A stretch of 64,000 bases of DNA, taken from positions 124,001-188,000 of the forward strand of contig NZ_JGZD01000006.1 in the NCBI RefSeq assembly GCF_000741645.1, given 5' to 3'. The translations under genes were made by a program, and so were the position numbers. Under the pieces are notes generated by a model, which was not told where the DNA came from, did not search any database, and was given only the letters and a program-made list of their open reading frames with translations. Positions 56,015-64,000 of the stretch are shown piece by piece (position 1 is the stretch's first letter; the number at the start of each line of letters is the position of its first letter). This DNA comes from Bifidobacterium minimum (lineage in GTDB: Bacteria > Actinomycetota > Actinomycetes > Actinomycetales > Bifidobacteriaceae).

Positions 56015-59000
56015 ATGACCGGGAAAATTCACCGACGAAGGGGTAGGAACGGGGACGATGACATTCACTACATAGAGCTATTTGAGGAGCATGAAACGCT
56101 GATGCATCAGGTGGAACGGCTGAAGCACGTAGCGCTGAGGCAAGGGGTAAAACCGGCCCGCGCGCTCACCGCAACCCTCGTCGCCGTCGGCATGATGGTG
56201 ACAGGTTCCGTCGTCCTCGGCTCCTCCACCGCCAACGCCGACGATGGTCACAATAACGGTGCGATCTGCACGTCTACTACAGAGCCATTAGGCGATCAGA
56301 CTTCCGGTAGCGGTAACGATGAGGGTATTGCTACTTTCGTTGGCGGCGACATGTATGTAGGTGGCAAGAAGTCGGGCATTACTTCTGCTAAAAACAACAA
56401 TGCTCCTGAAGGTTCTTACGCCGTTGAGGCCGAAGGCTTGACCGCTGTGAACGGAAAGCTTCTGCTCCATCCAATGAAGCAGGCTTGGAATATTTGGAAT
56501 AAAGACGGTTCGTTCAATCGTTCGCGTGGTTTCCGTTGGGGTATCGTCGGCTTTGGCTCGCAGTTCCGCCCAAAGGACGGTTCAACGGTGCTTTCGGTCG
56601 GTGGCAATAGCACCAATTCCGAGCTGAATTGGTTCGGTGGAGCCCAAGGCTGGACCGATAACGCTAATCAGGGTTCCAGCTGGCTCGGAACTGGAGCGGG
56701 AAATAGCGCTACCGGCGAGACGAATGATCATAACTTCAACGCGAACATTGCGGGCAATCAAACCACAGTGCAAAGCCGTAACAATTGGAAGAACGGCGAA
56801 CAGTATTCCGTATATGCCATGGGCGGCAAGGGCAAAGTCAACTGGAATGGCAGCAAAACCGTTATTTCCGGAGTGAAGAATCCTTCGACGGGTTCGGATT
56901 ACACGTATTCCGACTATAAGAATTATGTGGCTACGCTGTCCGGCAAGCTCGCGAAGATTTCTTCCAGCAACACTGTTACGAAAGGCAATGAGGATAATTA
57001 CACAGGTTCTCGTTACTCGTACGGCTACAACACCTACGAATACAATGTCTATCGGTTCGATATTCAGAACAATTCCCGGCAGACGGAAATCACGCTGACT
57101 GGCAACGGCAAAGACGAGTTGCAGGTGTTCAATCTGGATGCATCAATGCTGAATAGCATTAGTGATGCCGGCGTGGTGTTCAACTTCAAGAACATTTCCG
57201 ACAATGCTTCGGTTGCCGTCAATATTAATGGTAATGGCAATGATGTGAAGTTCCGCAATGGCTGGCAGTTCAAATGGAACGACGTCGATATCTCCGACGG
57301 CTACGTCATGATGAATTCGACGGGTGAAAACCGCTACAACAATACGCATGGGCAGGAATACGTCAAGCGTGCAAGCCAGCTGATGTGGAACTTCTATAAC
57401 ACCAACTCCCTTACCATCCTTGGCGGTAAGGGGTCGGGGCATATCAATACCGGCTGGTACGAGAACCAGAACCATGGTGATAAGCAAGACTGGTACAACG
57501 TCTACGTAACCGATGATCCGTCTGCCGCATGGATGGGTTCCGTTATGGTAACGGGCAACGATTCCGGTGCTGCGGGTAACTTCCAGTCGCATGTCTCCAC
57601 CAACGGTCGTGTGTGGACTACCGGCGATTTCGAAATGTACAACAAGGATGTTGTTACCACAGGCAACGGTAATTTTGTCAACTCCGAAGGTAAATATTCC
57701 ACCTCTGCAGTGGATATGGACCAGGAACGGCATAACCTGTCTTGGTACGGGCAGATGACCACCTCATGCTCCACGATCCAGTGGTCCAAGGTTGATGCTG
57801 ATGGCAATGCATTGGGTGGCACCACGTGGTTGGTGTACGGCACGAAGAACGACGCTGTTGCCGCATCGGCTACTCCGCTTACCACCATCACCGACAACGG
57901 TTGGAATGATGGCGATGATGCGGATGGTCAGTTCTCGCTTGCCGGTCTTGCTCCCAACGCCACCTATTATCTTCGTGAGTTGGCAGCCGCTTCGCACTAT
58001 ACCAAGAACACGAACATTTATCGCATTGATACTGCAGAGGGTGGGACTAGTTCGACTACCATCAGCAAGGTATACGATACGGACGGCGTCGAGATTACAG
58101 TTGATAACAAGAAACTGCTGAACAACCAGGGTGCCATTATCAACGAAACCGCCGGTGCGGAGCTTGCTTGGTCGAAGGTCGACGGTACTGACAATGACGG
58201 TGCTCTTGCCGGTTCCGAATGGCAGTTGACTCGCACGGATACTGATCCTCCGCAGCAGTCTTGGACCATCACCGACAACACGACTACGCCTACCAGCGTT
58301 GCTCTGTCTGACGCTTCCGGCAATTCCATAGGTGATCTCACTTTGGATAAGAGCGGAGACACCGCTCAGGTTACCGTGACTGTCGCTCCGAGCGATGCCA
58401 GCCAGGAAGTGAAGTGGACTGGTACCCAAGGCTATGAGCAGGTGGCTCGTATTTCGTCCGACGAAGGATCGGGCACGTTCAACATCATTGCGGTTGGCAA
58501 GGGCAGCACGTCGTTCGCCGTCTGCTCCGCGTCGGATAGCTCGGTGTGCGCCACGTTGAACGTTAAGGTTAGTAGCGATTCCGTCATATCGCTGACGCTG
58601 TACAAGGCTGGCGATACAAGCAAGACCAGTATGGTCAATCAGAATGTGTCGCTTAAGTACAACGGAACGCTGCAACTGGCTGCGGAGGTGCAGCCCATAA
58701 ACACCGTTAAAACGTGGGAAAGCTCTAACCCCAATGTGGCTACCGTTAGTAATGACGGTCTTGTCACTGCGGTGAGCGCAGGCAACACCGATATCACGGT
58801 GAAGGCGGGCAACCTGTCGAGGACCGTACATATCACAGTGAAGCCGAAGTCCACCGTCGTGTACTACTACCGTACAGACGGTACTCCGCAAATCCACTAT
58901 GCGGTCGGTGATGTCTGGAATACGCTGAACGTAAATGACGATCCCGCAATGGCTTCCGTTAGTGGATGCAACAACTGGTATTCATACGAGATTGCAAATC

Positions 59001-60385
59001 CGGATGGTAAGGAAGTCAAGGTCACTTTCCATGTTGGCAATAACTGGGACAACAATGGTGGTTCGAAGAATAGCTACGCCTCGGACGGCTATGTTGAAGC
59101 GATGACAGTGAAGAACGGAACTCGTAAGCTGTCGGTTCCCGACGTTTACGATTGCAACGTCACCACGGCTGCAGCCCGCAATATCAGCGCTCACGTGTAC
59201 AGCGCGGTGCTGAAAAGCGGTATTGCCGTAGACGACGTTGCCGCAAACATGGTCAAGCCGATTGCCGAGAGTGCGTCCGCTGCAGGCACGCTTCCCGATC
59301 TGGATCCCGGTGTCGGTAAATTCCGCGTCAGCCTGAGTAACGGCACGTACACGTTGAAGGAGACCAAGGCTCCTGCCGGATACGAGCTTTCCACCAAGGA
59401 ATACACGATCGTGGTTCGTGACGGTCAGATCGTAACGAACGAATCGATCCTTCCGACCGGCAATAAGATTCCCAACAACCGCAAGTCCGGCACTGTTGTA
59501 TGGAATAAGAAAGATACCGGTGATGACGGTTCATCTGGAACCGGCGACGACTCGCTGCTTGGAGATACCAAGTGGACGTTGACCCAGACTCGTGCTTGGA
59601 ATGCTGAAAAGGCTTCCATGGTTGAAGTATCTGGTGACAACTATGTGCACACGTTGATTGATAACGGTGGCGAAGGTGTGTATGCCGACAAGGATTCCGC
59701 TGCAGGCCAATTCAAGTTCGTGGGACTGCCGTGGGGCGTGTACACGTTGAAGGAACAGCCGCGTGATGGTTTCGCTACCAACGACACGACGTATACGTTC
59801 ACGATTGACGCGAATTCGGTCGATGGTGAGATTCACCTTACGGTCGTAGGTGGCTCCGGCGCGACTGCGGAAACCGTGTACAACATACGTAAGACTGGTT
59901 CCGTGACTTGGTTGAAGGTCTCGAAAGGTACGAGTAGGCTGCTTTCCGGATCGCAGTGGACGTTGAAGCGCGTGCGCATGTGGAACGGAACAAGTTTTGT
60001 TTCCATGAGCTCCGCTGAAGCCTGGAACATCACGGACTGCGTTGACGCTACGTGCACTCCAACTAGCACTGGCGATCCCTACGATACTGACAACGCGGCA
60101 GGCAAGTTCGCATTGAGCGGCCTGAAGTGGGGTGAGTACGAACTCGTGGAAACCGTGGCACCTGACGGATTCAACCTGGACACCACGGTGCATAAGTTCA
60201 CCATCGGTCCGAACGATTCGTCGGTTACGCTTAGCGTCGCTCTTGGTGATATTGAGAATGTGCCCGGTGTCGTCCTGCCTAGCACGGGCGGCGAAGGGGT
60301 GAACAAGATGTACACTGCGGGATTCCTCGCAGTGGCGATTGCCGTGGCCGGTCTGGCCTTGAGCCTCAGGAGGCGGCAATCATGA
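56015..60385 (+). CDS. Sortase-anchored pilus tip adhesin with Ig-like and CBM25/26-like modules
   Basis: ATG 56015 lacks a clear ribosome site; ATG 56102 is an alternative. A long basic/acidic leader precedes a signal peptide span ending STANA at about residue 74. Residues about 85-550 resemble the choice-of-anchor A domain. SpaA/Cna-B repeats start near 588, 720, 1160 and 1296, each closing with an E-box strand such as YTLKETKAPAGY or YELVETVAPDGF. Residues about 762-945 hold two Ig-like group 2 folds (VATVSNDGLVTAVSAGNTDI). Residues about 947-1045 contain VYYYRTDGTPQIHYAVG and NNWDNNGGSKNSY, the starch-binding CBM25/26 look. LPSTGGEG, a hydrophobic span and RRRQS end it. It is AT-richer than its neighbours. 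Confidence 0.88.
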   Translation: MTGKIHRRRGRNGDDDIHYIELFEEHETLMHQVERLKHVALRQGVKPARALTATLVAVGMMVTGSVVLGSSTANADDGHNNGAICTSTTEPLGDQTSGSGNDEGIATFVGGDMYVGGKKSGITSAKNNNAPEGSYAVEAEGLTAVNGKLLLHPMKQAWNIWNKDGSFNRSRGFRWGIVGFGSQFRPKDGSTVLSVGGNSTNSELNWFGGAQGWTDNANQGSSWLGTGAGNSATGETNDHNFNANIAGNQTTVQSRNNWKNGEQYSVYAMGGKGKVNWNGSKTVISGVKNPSTGSDYTYSDYKNYVATLSGKLAKISSSNTVTKGNEDNYTGSRYSYGYNTYEYNVYRFDIQNNSRQTEITLTGNGKDELQVFNLDASMLNSISDAGVVFNFKNISDNASVAVNINGNGNDVKFRNGWQFKWNDVDISDGYVMMNSTGENRYNNTHGQEYVKRASQLMWNFYNTNSLTILGGKGSGHINTGWYENQNHGDKQDWYNVYVTDDPSAAWMGSVMVTGNDSGAAGNFQSHVSTNGRVWTTGDFEMYNKDVVTTGNGNFVNSEGKYSTSAVDMDQERHNLSWYGQMTTSCSTIQWSKVDADGNALGGTTWLVYGTKNDAVAASATPLTTITDNGWNDGDDADGQFSLAGLAPNATYYLRELAAASHYTKNTNIYRIDTAEGGTSSTTISKVYDTDGVEITVDNKKLLNNQGAIINETAGAELAWSKVDGTDNDGALAGSEWQLTRTDTDPPQQSWTITDNTTTPTSVALSDASGNSIGDLTLDKSGDTAQVTVTVAPSDASQEVKWTGTQGYEQVARISSDEGSGTFNIIAVGKGSTSFAVCSASDSSVCATLNVKVSSDSVISLTLYKAGDTSKTSMVNQNVSLKYNGTLQLAAEVQPINTVKTWESSNPNVATVSNDGLVTAVSAGNTDITVKAGNLSRTVHITVKPKSTVVYYYRTDGTPQIHYAVGDVWNTLNVNDDPAMASVSGCNNWYSYEIANPDGKEVKVTFHVGNNWDNNGGSKNSYASDGYVEAMTVKNGTRKLSVPDVYDCNVTTAAARNISAHVYSAVLKSGIAVDDVAANMVKPIAESASAAGTLPDLDPGVGKFRVSLSNGTYTLKETKAPAGYELSTKEYTIVVRDGQIVTNESILPTGNKIPNNRKSGTVVWNKKDTGDDGSSGTGDDSLLGDTKWTLTQTRAWNAEKASMVEVSGDNYVHTLIDNGGEGVYADKDSAAGQFKFVGLPWGVYTLKEQPRDGFATNDTTYTFTIDANSVDGEIHLTVVGGSGATAETVYNIRKTGSVTWLKVSKGTSRLLSGSQWTLKRVRMWNGTSFVSMSSAEAWNITDCVDATCTPTSTGDPYDTDNAAGKFALSGLKWGEYELVETVAPDGFNLDTTVHKFTIGPNDSSVTLSVALGDIENVPGVVLPSTGGEGVNKMYTAGFLAVAIAVAGLALSLRRRQS

Positions 60386-60402
60386 TTATCGACTCTGTGA
60401 GA

Positions 60403-60441
60403 GGGGAGGGCGGCCCGTAGCTGTTCTATGACGCCCTCTCC
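60403..60441 (+). promoter_or_regulatory. Hairpin between tip and backbone genes
   Basis: A 10-bp stem with one G-U pair (GGGGAGGGCG with CGCCCTCTCC) lies 18 bases after the tip stop. It has no T-tract. It may set the mRNA ratio of the large tip and abundant backbone. Confidence 0.5.
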
Positions 60442-60500
60442 TAAAAGGCTGAAAACTTAATATCAGAGAAGATATAACCCAATAAAGTAAAGGAAGAAGA

Positions 60501-62147
60501 ATGAATAAGGTACTCAAAGGCCTTGTTGCCGTGACTGCATCCGCAGCCATGGCTGTCGCAGGCCTCGCCGGCGTGGCTAGTTCCGCAATGGCAGCCGACA
60601 ACAACGTGACGGTTACCGTTCCGACTACCACGAACCTGAAGGACCATACGTATACCGCATACCAGATCCTCACTGGTAGCCAGGCTGAATCTGGTGGGGC
60701 CCTTGGCTCCACCAGCTGGGGCACTGGCATCGATTCCGCTAAGTTCCTTGCTGCGTTGCAGGCCGATAAGACCATTGGCAGCTATTTCAGCACGGTGACC
60801 ACTTCTGACCAGTTCGTGAAGGCACTCGGCAACACGGACAACTTCGCGTCCAATGGCGCGAACACCAACATTGTCGCCAAGATCGCTTTGGCGAACAAGA
60901 CGGGTGACGGTACCGCTCTGACGAATGGTGCTAATACTCTTGCCACCGGCTACTACCTGATTGTCGATTCCACCACTGAAGGTAACCAGACTGTCTACAA
61001 CCCGGCAGTGCTCGCCATCACCAGCGATATCACGATTCAGGACAAGACCTCGGTCCCAACCCTCGAAAAGAAGGTCAAGGAGAACTCCAGCAAGTTCAAC
61101 ACTGATGGCGGTTACGGCGCAGGTTACAATGACGTTGCTGACTACAACATCGGTGATACGGTTCCGTTCCACCTGATCGGTTCTGTGCCGGACATGAGCC
61201 AGTACACGACCTACGTGTACAAGTTCACCGATACTCTGGGCAAGGGCTTCGACGATCCGGCGGATGTGAAGGTTTACCTCTCCAACGATAAGGTTGTCGA
61301 CAGCGAAGATACTGTCGTTACGGATGATTTCACCGTCTCCCAGGCGAATGCTAGCGAGGATGGCACTACTAAGACCTTCACGGTTTCCACCAATGACCTG
61401 AAGTCTGTTAATAGCGGTATCATCGCCAAGGGCCAGTACATCATCGTGAATTACACCGCGAAGCTGAACGCCTCTGCTGAGATCGGCCTTCCTGGCAACC
61501 TGAACACCGCAAAGCTCACCTACTCCAACAATCCTGATCAGTCCGGCCAGGGCGAGAATCAGCCCACCGGCAACACCCCGGAAGACAAGGTCATCGTCTT
61601 CACCTACAAGCTCAATACCACCAAGGTTGACTCTGATAATGCTGCGACCAAGCTTCAGGGTGCTGAATTCAAGCTGAGGAATGCAAATAACCAGTACGCA
61701 GTGGTCGATGCGGATAACACGGTCACTTCTTGGTCTGCTACTGAAGAAGGCGGCTCCACGCTGACCTCTGACGCTAACGGTCTGTTCTCCGTCACCGGTC
61801 TGGACGATGGCACCTACTATCTGAAGGAAACCAAGGCTCCTGCAGGCTACAACCTGCCGGCAAGCGACTTCGAAGTCAAGATCACTGCAACCACTGCCAA
61901 TGGTCAGGATTGGGCTGGAGATGCAGCGGCTGCTCTGACCAAGATTGATGTCACCGTGGGTGGCACCGCCGGTACGGGTGACGCGCAGGCTGGTACTGCT
62001 GACATCACCATCAAGAACACTAAGGGCTCCTTGCTGCCGTCCACCGGTGGTATGGGCACCACCGTGCTGTACGCTGCTGGCGCTGCCATCGTCCTGGTGG
62101 CTGCCTTCGGCATCGCCTTCGCGGTCCGTCGTCGCAACGCTCGCTGA
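60501..62147 (+). CDS. Major pilin (isopeptide-forming fimbrial backbone subunit)
   Basis: GGAAGAAGA precedes the ATG. The 548-residue protein has a signal peptide (VAGLAGVASSAMAA) and a first pilin domain with VPTLEKKVKENS, where a Lys could serve as the pilin cross-link residue. A long Ig-like domain contains KFTDTLGKGFDDPADVKVYL. The last is a SpaA domain (TTKVDSDNAATKLQGAEFKL) with E-box YYLKETKAPAGYNLP. LPSTGGMG at about residue 512 is followed by a span and RRRNAR. This is the FimA type, polymerised by class C sortase. Confidence 0.92.
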   Translation: MNKVLKGLVAVTASAAMAVAGLAGVASSAMAADNNVTVTVPTTTNLKDHTYTAYQILTGSQAESGGALGSTSWGTGIDSAKFLAALQADKTIGSYFSTVTTSDQFVKALGNTDNFASNGANTNIVAKIALANKTGDGTALTNGANTLATGYYLIVDSTTEGNQTVYNPAVLAITSDITIQDKTSVPTLEKKVKENSSKFNTDGGYGAGYNDVADYNIGDTVPFHLIGSVPDMSQYTTYVYKFTDTLGKGFDDPADVKVYLSNDKVVDSEDTVVTDDFTVSQANASEDGTTKTFTVSTNDLKSVNSGIIAKGQYIIVNYTAKLNASAEIGLPGNLNTAKLTYSNNPDQSGQGENQPTGNTPEDKVIVFTYKLNTTKVDSDNAATKLQGAEFKLRNANNQYAVVDADNTVTSWSATEEGGSTLTSDANGLFSVTGLDDGTYYLKETKAPAGYNLPASDFEVKITATTANGQDWAGDAAAALTKIDVTVGGTAGTGDAQAGTADITIKNTKGSLLPSTGGMGTTVLYAAGAAIVLVAAFGIAFAVRRRNAR

Positions 62148-62290
62148 GCGTAACGGCTTCATCGAATCGGCTCACGCCGGTTTGATGGCACCGGGTTCCG
62201 GTGCCGGCCATAGTCGGGCATGATGCCGCGTCTCCCAGAGTTCGCGGCATCACCCCGGCCGGACGAAACAGCACAACTCAATACGCAACT

Positions 62291-62323
62291 GGCCCGGATC
62301 CGACCTCATCGCCGGATCCGGCC
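62291..62323 (+). promoter_or_regulatory. Hairpin in the gap between backbone and ancillary pilin genes
   Basis: CCGGATCCG (62294-62302) and CGGATCCGG (62313-62321) form a 9-bp stem, extendable by two pairs across a bulge. The 388-bp gap 62148-62535 shows no gene. The hairpin has no T-tract and may reduce read-through. Confidence 0.45.
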
Positions 62324-62535
62324 GCCATTGCCCAAACAACCGATCGGTCATCCGATCACACATCCAAAAACGCCGTCCTTACGTTACGAATGATCGTCAA
62401 CCACGAGCCGCGCGCGTCATGCACGCGCATCGTGTTTGACGGCTGTCCGCATCCTAAGGAACCCTGATAGGGGCCCGAGGGGAACCCGATTAAGGAACCA
62501 CGAGAACACAAGAACTTCCGACGAAGGTGACACAC

Positions 62536-63558
62536 ATGACAAGCCAGAATGAGAGGGCCGAGATGAAAAACAGAACGGCAACGCACCGCATCATCACGGC
62601 GCTGTGCTGCGCGGTCGCGCTCGTGCTCACGACCATCGGCTTGAGCGCACCAGCAGCCATGGCGGCCGACTCCACAACGGACGCCAGTGCCGCAGCCAAC
62701 ACGAACGGCAGCATCACCGTAACCTACGAGTATCAGGACGCCGCACTCAACCTCGCCACCATCAACCTCTACTACCTGGCTGACTGGTCCGCCAAAGGCG
62801 GCTACACTCCCGCAGGCGACTTCGCCGGTCACGGCAAATACCCGGTCGACTGGGATATCCTCAACGCCGACCAGAAGACCCTGCGCGACTTCGCCAACAC
62901 CATGGCCGGGTACATCGCAGTGAACAAGCCCGCCGCGGAAAGCACCCTCAAAACCGATAGCGCCGGTGTTGCCACCTTCAACCAGCTGAAGGATGGCCTC
63001 TACCTTGCGGTCGTCGCCCCCTACGAGGACAACGTGCTCACCTGCCAGACCGCCGCCATGCTCATCGCCCTGCCGAACGTCCACAAGAACGCCGACGAAC
63101 AGCGCACCCTCGGCATCGAACCGAAAGCGGATTGCGCGGTCCCGCCCACCACCACCACCAGCGTAAACAAGGTGTGGAAGGACAAGAACTCCGCCAAGCG
63201 CCCCGAAAACGTGACGATGAACTTGCTGCAAGACGGCAAGATCTACGATTCCATCATGCTCAACAACGCCAACGACTGGAAATACACGTGGAAGGGCTTG
63301 CAAGCCAAGCACGAGTACACCGTGGTCGAAGCGAACGTGCCGGGCAACTACACCGCGCTCGTCGACCGTGAAAACAACGATTACACGGTAACCAACACCG
63401 CCAAGCCCGAATTTGCGAAAACCGGTGCGAGCGTTGCCATCATCGCCGTGATCGTAGTCGTGCTGGCCGTCGCCGGCATCGCAATCGCCGTCGTGGTACG
63501 CAAGAAGAACACCACGGAAAACGCCGCGGCACAAACCTCCCCGGACGATAGCGAGTGA
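62536..63558 (+). CDS. Ancillary pilin with Cna-B domain and FAKTG sorting signal
   Basis: ATG 62536 has GAAGGTG upstream; ATG 62563 has GAGAGGG and gives a more typical signal peptide start (MKNRTATHRIITAL). The signal peptide ends LSAPAAMAA. A first domain includes YEYQDAALNLATINLYYLAD; a Cna-B domain shows VNKVWKDKNSAKRPENVTMN and NDWKYTWKGLQAKHEYTVVE. The end reads PEFAKTGASV, a hydrophobic span and RKK, so the sorting signal is FAKTG rather than LPxTG. GC content is clearly higher than in the two pilins before it. Confidence 0.88.
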   Translation: MTSQNERAEMKNRTATHRIITALCCAVALVLTTIGLSAPAAMAADSTTDASAAANTNGSITVTYEYQDAALNLATINLYYLADWSAKGGYTPAGDFAGHGKYPVDWDILNADQKTLRDFANTMAGYIAVNKPAAESTLKTDSAGVATFNQLKDGLYLAVVAPYEDNVLTCQTAAMLIALPNVHKNADEQRTLGIEPKADCAVPPTTTTSVNKVWKDKNSAKRPENVTMNLLQDGKIYDSIMLNNANDWKYTWKGLQAKHEYTVVEANVPGNYTALVDRENNDYTVTNTAKPEFAKTGASVAIIAVIVVVLAVAGIAIAVVVRKKNTTENAAAQTSPDDSE

Positions 63559-64000
63559 TGTTCGGTTCGAGCGAGAAACATACCGGCAAACGCCGGAAAG
63601 AACGCCAGATAACGGATAGCGACGCCGAAAGCGTCGCATCCGAAAGCGCCGCGACCTCTGAAACCGACGCAGCGACCCCGGAAACCGACGCGCAGCAATC
63701 GGAAACGATGAGCCGTGTTGACCGCCGCAAAAAACGCAAAAAAGACAATCTCGGCCTGAACCTCATCATCGGGTTCCTGGTCGTGGTGCTGATCGGCGGC
63801 CTCGGCCTCATCGCCTACCCGTCCGTGGCCGACTGGTGGAACCGAATGCACCAGTCATACGCCGTCGCCGGGTACGTGGCCAAATCCAAAGACATGTCCA
63901 AAGCCGAGAAGAAGAAACTCCTCGACGCCGCGCACGCCTACAACCTCAAACTCGCCGCCAACAGCGACCGCTGGCACATGAACGCCATACAACAAGAGCA
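63558..64000 (+). CDS. Class C sortase, N-terminal part (runs off the window)
   Basis: Its ATG overlaps the preceding stop as TGATG. About 147 residues are visible: a Ser/Glu/Thr-rich cytoplasmic tail of about 60, a Lys/Arg cluster, a span LNLIIGFLVVVLIGGLGLIA and then YPSVADWWNRMHQSYAV. That PxxxxWWN...Q pattern and the following Lys-rich helix are typical of the region before the lid in pilus-building class C sortases. The catalytic His/Cys/Arg are beyond the window. The context of three pilin-like genes supports the call. Confidence 0.85.
   Translation, partial: MFGSSEKHTGKRRKERQITDSDAESVASESAATSETDAATPETDAQQSETMSRVDRRKKRKKDNLGLNLIIGFLVVVLIGGLGLIAYPSVADWWNRMHQSYAVAGYVAKSKDMSKAEKKKLLDAAHAYNLKLAANSDRWHMNAIQQE

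Overview
The window looks like a chromosome segment of a Bifidobacterium species. It is GC-rich. It encodes L28 and L32 with cysteine motifs, a DUF3039 protein, a CspA/DUF3027 pair, an rpsP-khpA-rimM-trmD cluster and a sortase-dependent pilus locus, all typical of high-GC Gram-positive bacteria and of bifidobacteria in particular. The species cannot be named from the sequence alone.

Layout. Positions 1-42.9 kb are mostly housekeeping genes: gpsA end, a frameshifted ddl, CPBP protease, a lipase-like protein/adenosine deaminase/MscS operon, a beta-propeller lactonase, a PfkB kinase, rpmB, recG, rsmD, a two-component system next to a ruined MFS exporter, the rpsP operon, an exo/endonuclease-phosphatase, ffh, cysS, a glutamine amidotransferase, an ABC-F ATPase, ilvBH, rnc-rpmF-yceD-divIVA-like-coaD, DUF3039, pncB, rph-rdgB, a truncated permease, tRNA-Leu, a TetR regulator, tRNA-Thr, manC and pgi. 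Positions 42.9-53.4 kb are an accessory block. A 629-bp internally deleted IS with near-perfect inverted repeats is followed by two families of hyphenated palindromes that bracket a pyrimidine-salvage cassette: codA, codB, a PucR regulator and a second CodA-like deaminase. After the cassette comes a graveyard of truncated genes (MocR-type aminotransferase, MarR-like, a second IS end, a histidine kinase tail). Positions 53.7-55.6 kb hold a cold-shock protein whose expected start codon reads ATA and a frameshifted DUF3027 gene full of a palindromic coding repeat. Positions 55.7-64 kb hold an AT-richer regulatory region and a sortase pilus operon: a 1456-residue tip adhesin, a backbone pilin, an ancillary pilin and the start of a class C sortase.

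How the genes work together. CodB would import cytosine, the two deaminases would hydrolyse cytosine or related bases, and PucR lies between them as a plausible regulator. The pilus genes would be polymerised by the sortase at the end of the window. The tip carries a predicted anchor-A domain, Ig-like folds and a module resembling CBM25/26 starch-binding domains, suggesting glycan or starch attachment.

Caution. Three genes (ddl, adenosine deaminase, DUF3027) are each broken by one base in a G or C run. A shared sequencing or assembly artefact is as likely as real mutation. The ATA start and the double-amber MFS gene are not homopolymer events. All family assignments come from reading motifs, not from database searches.
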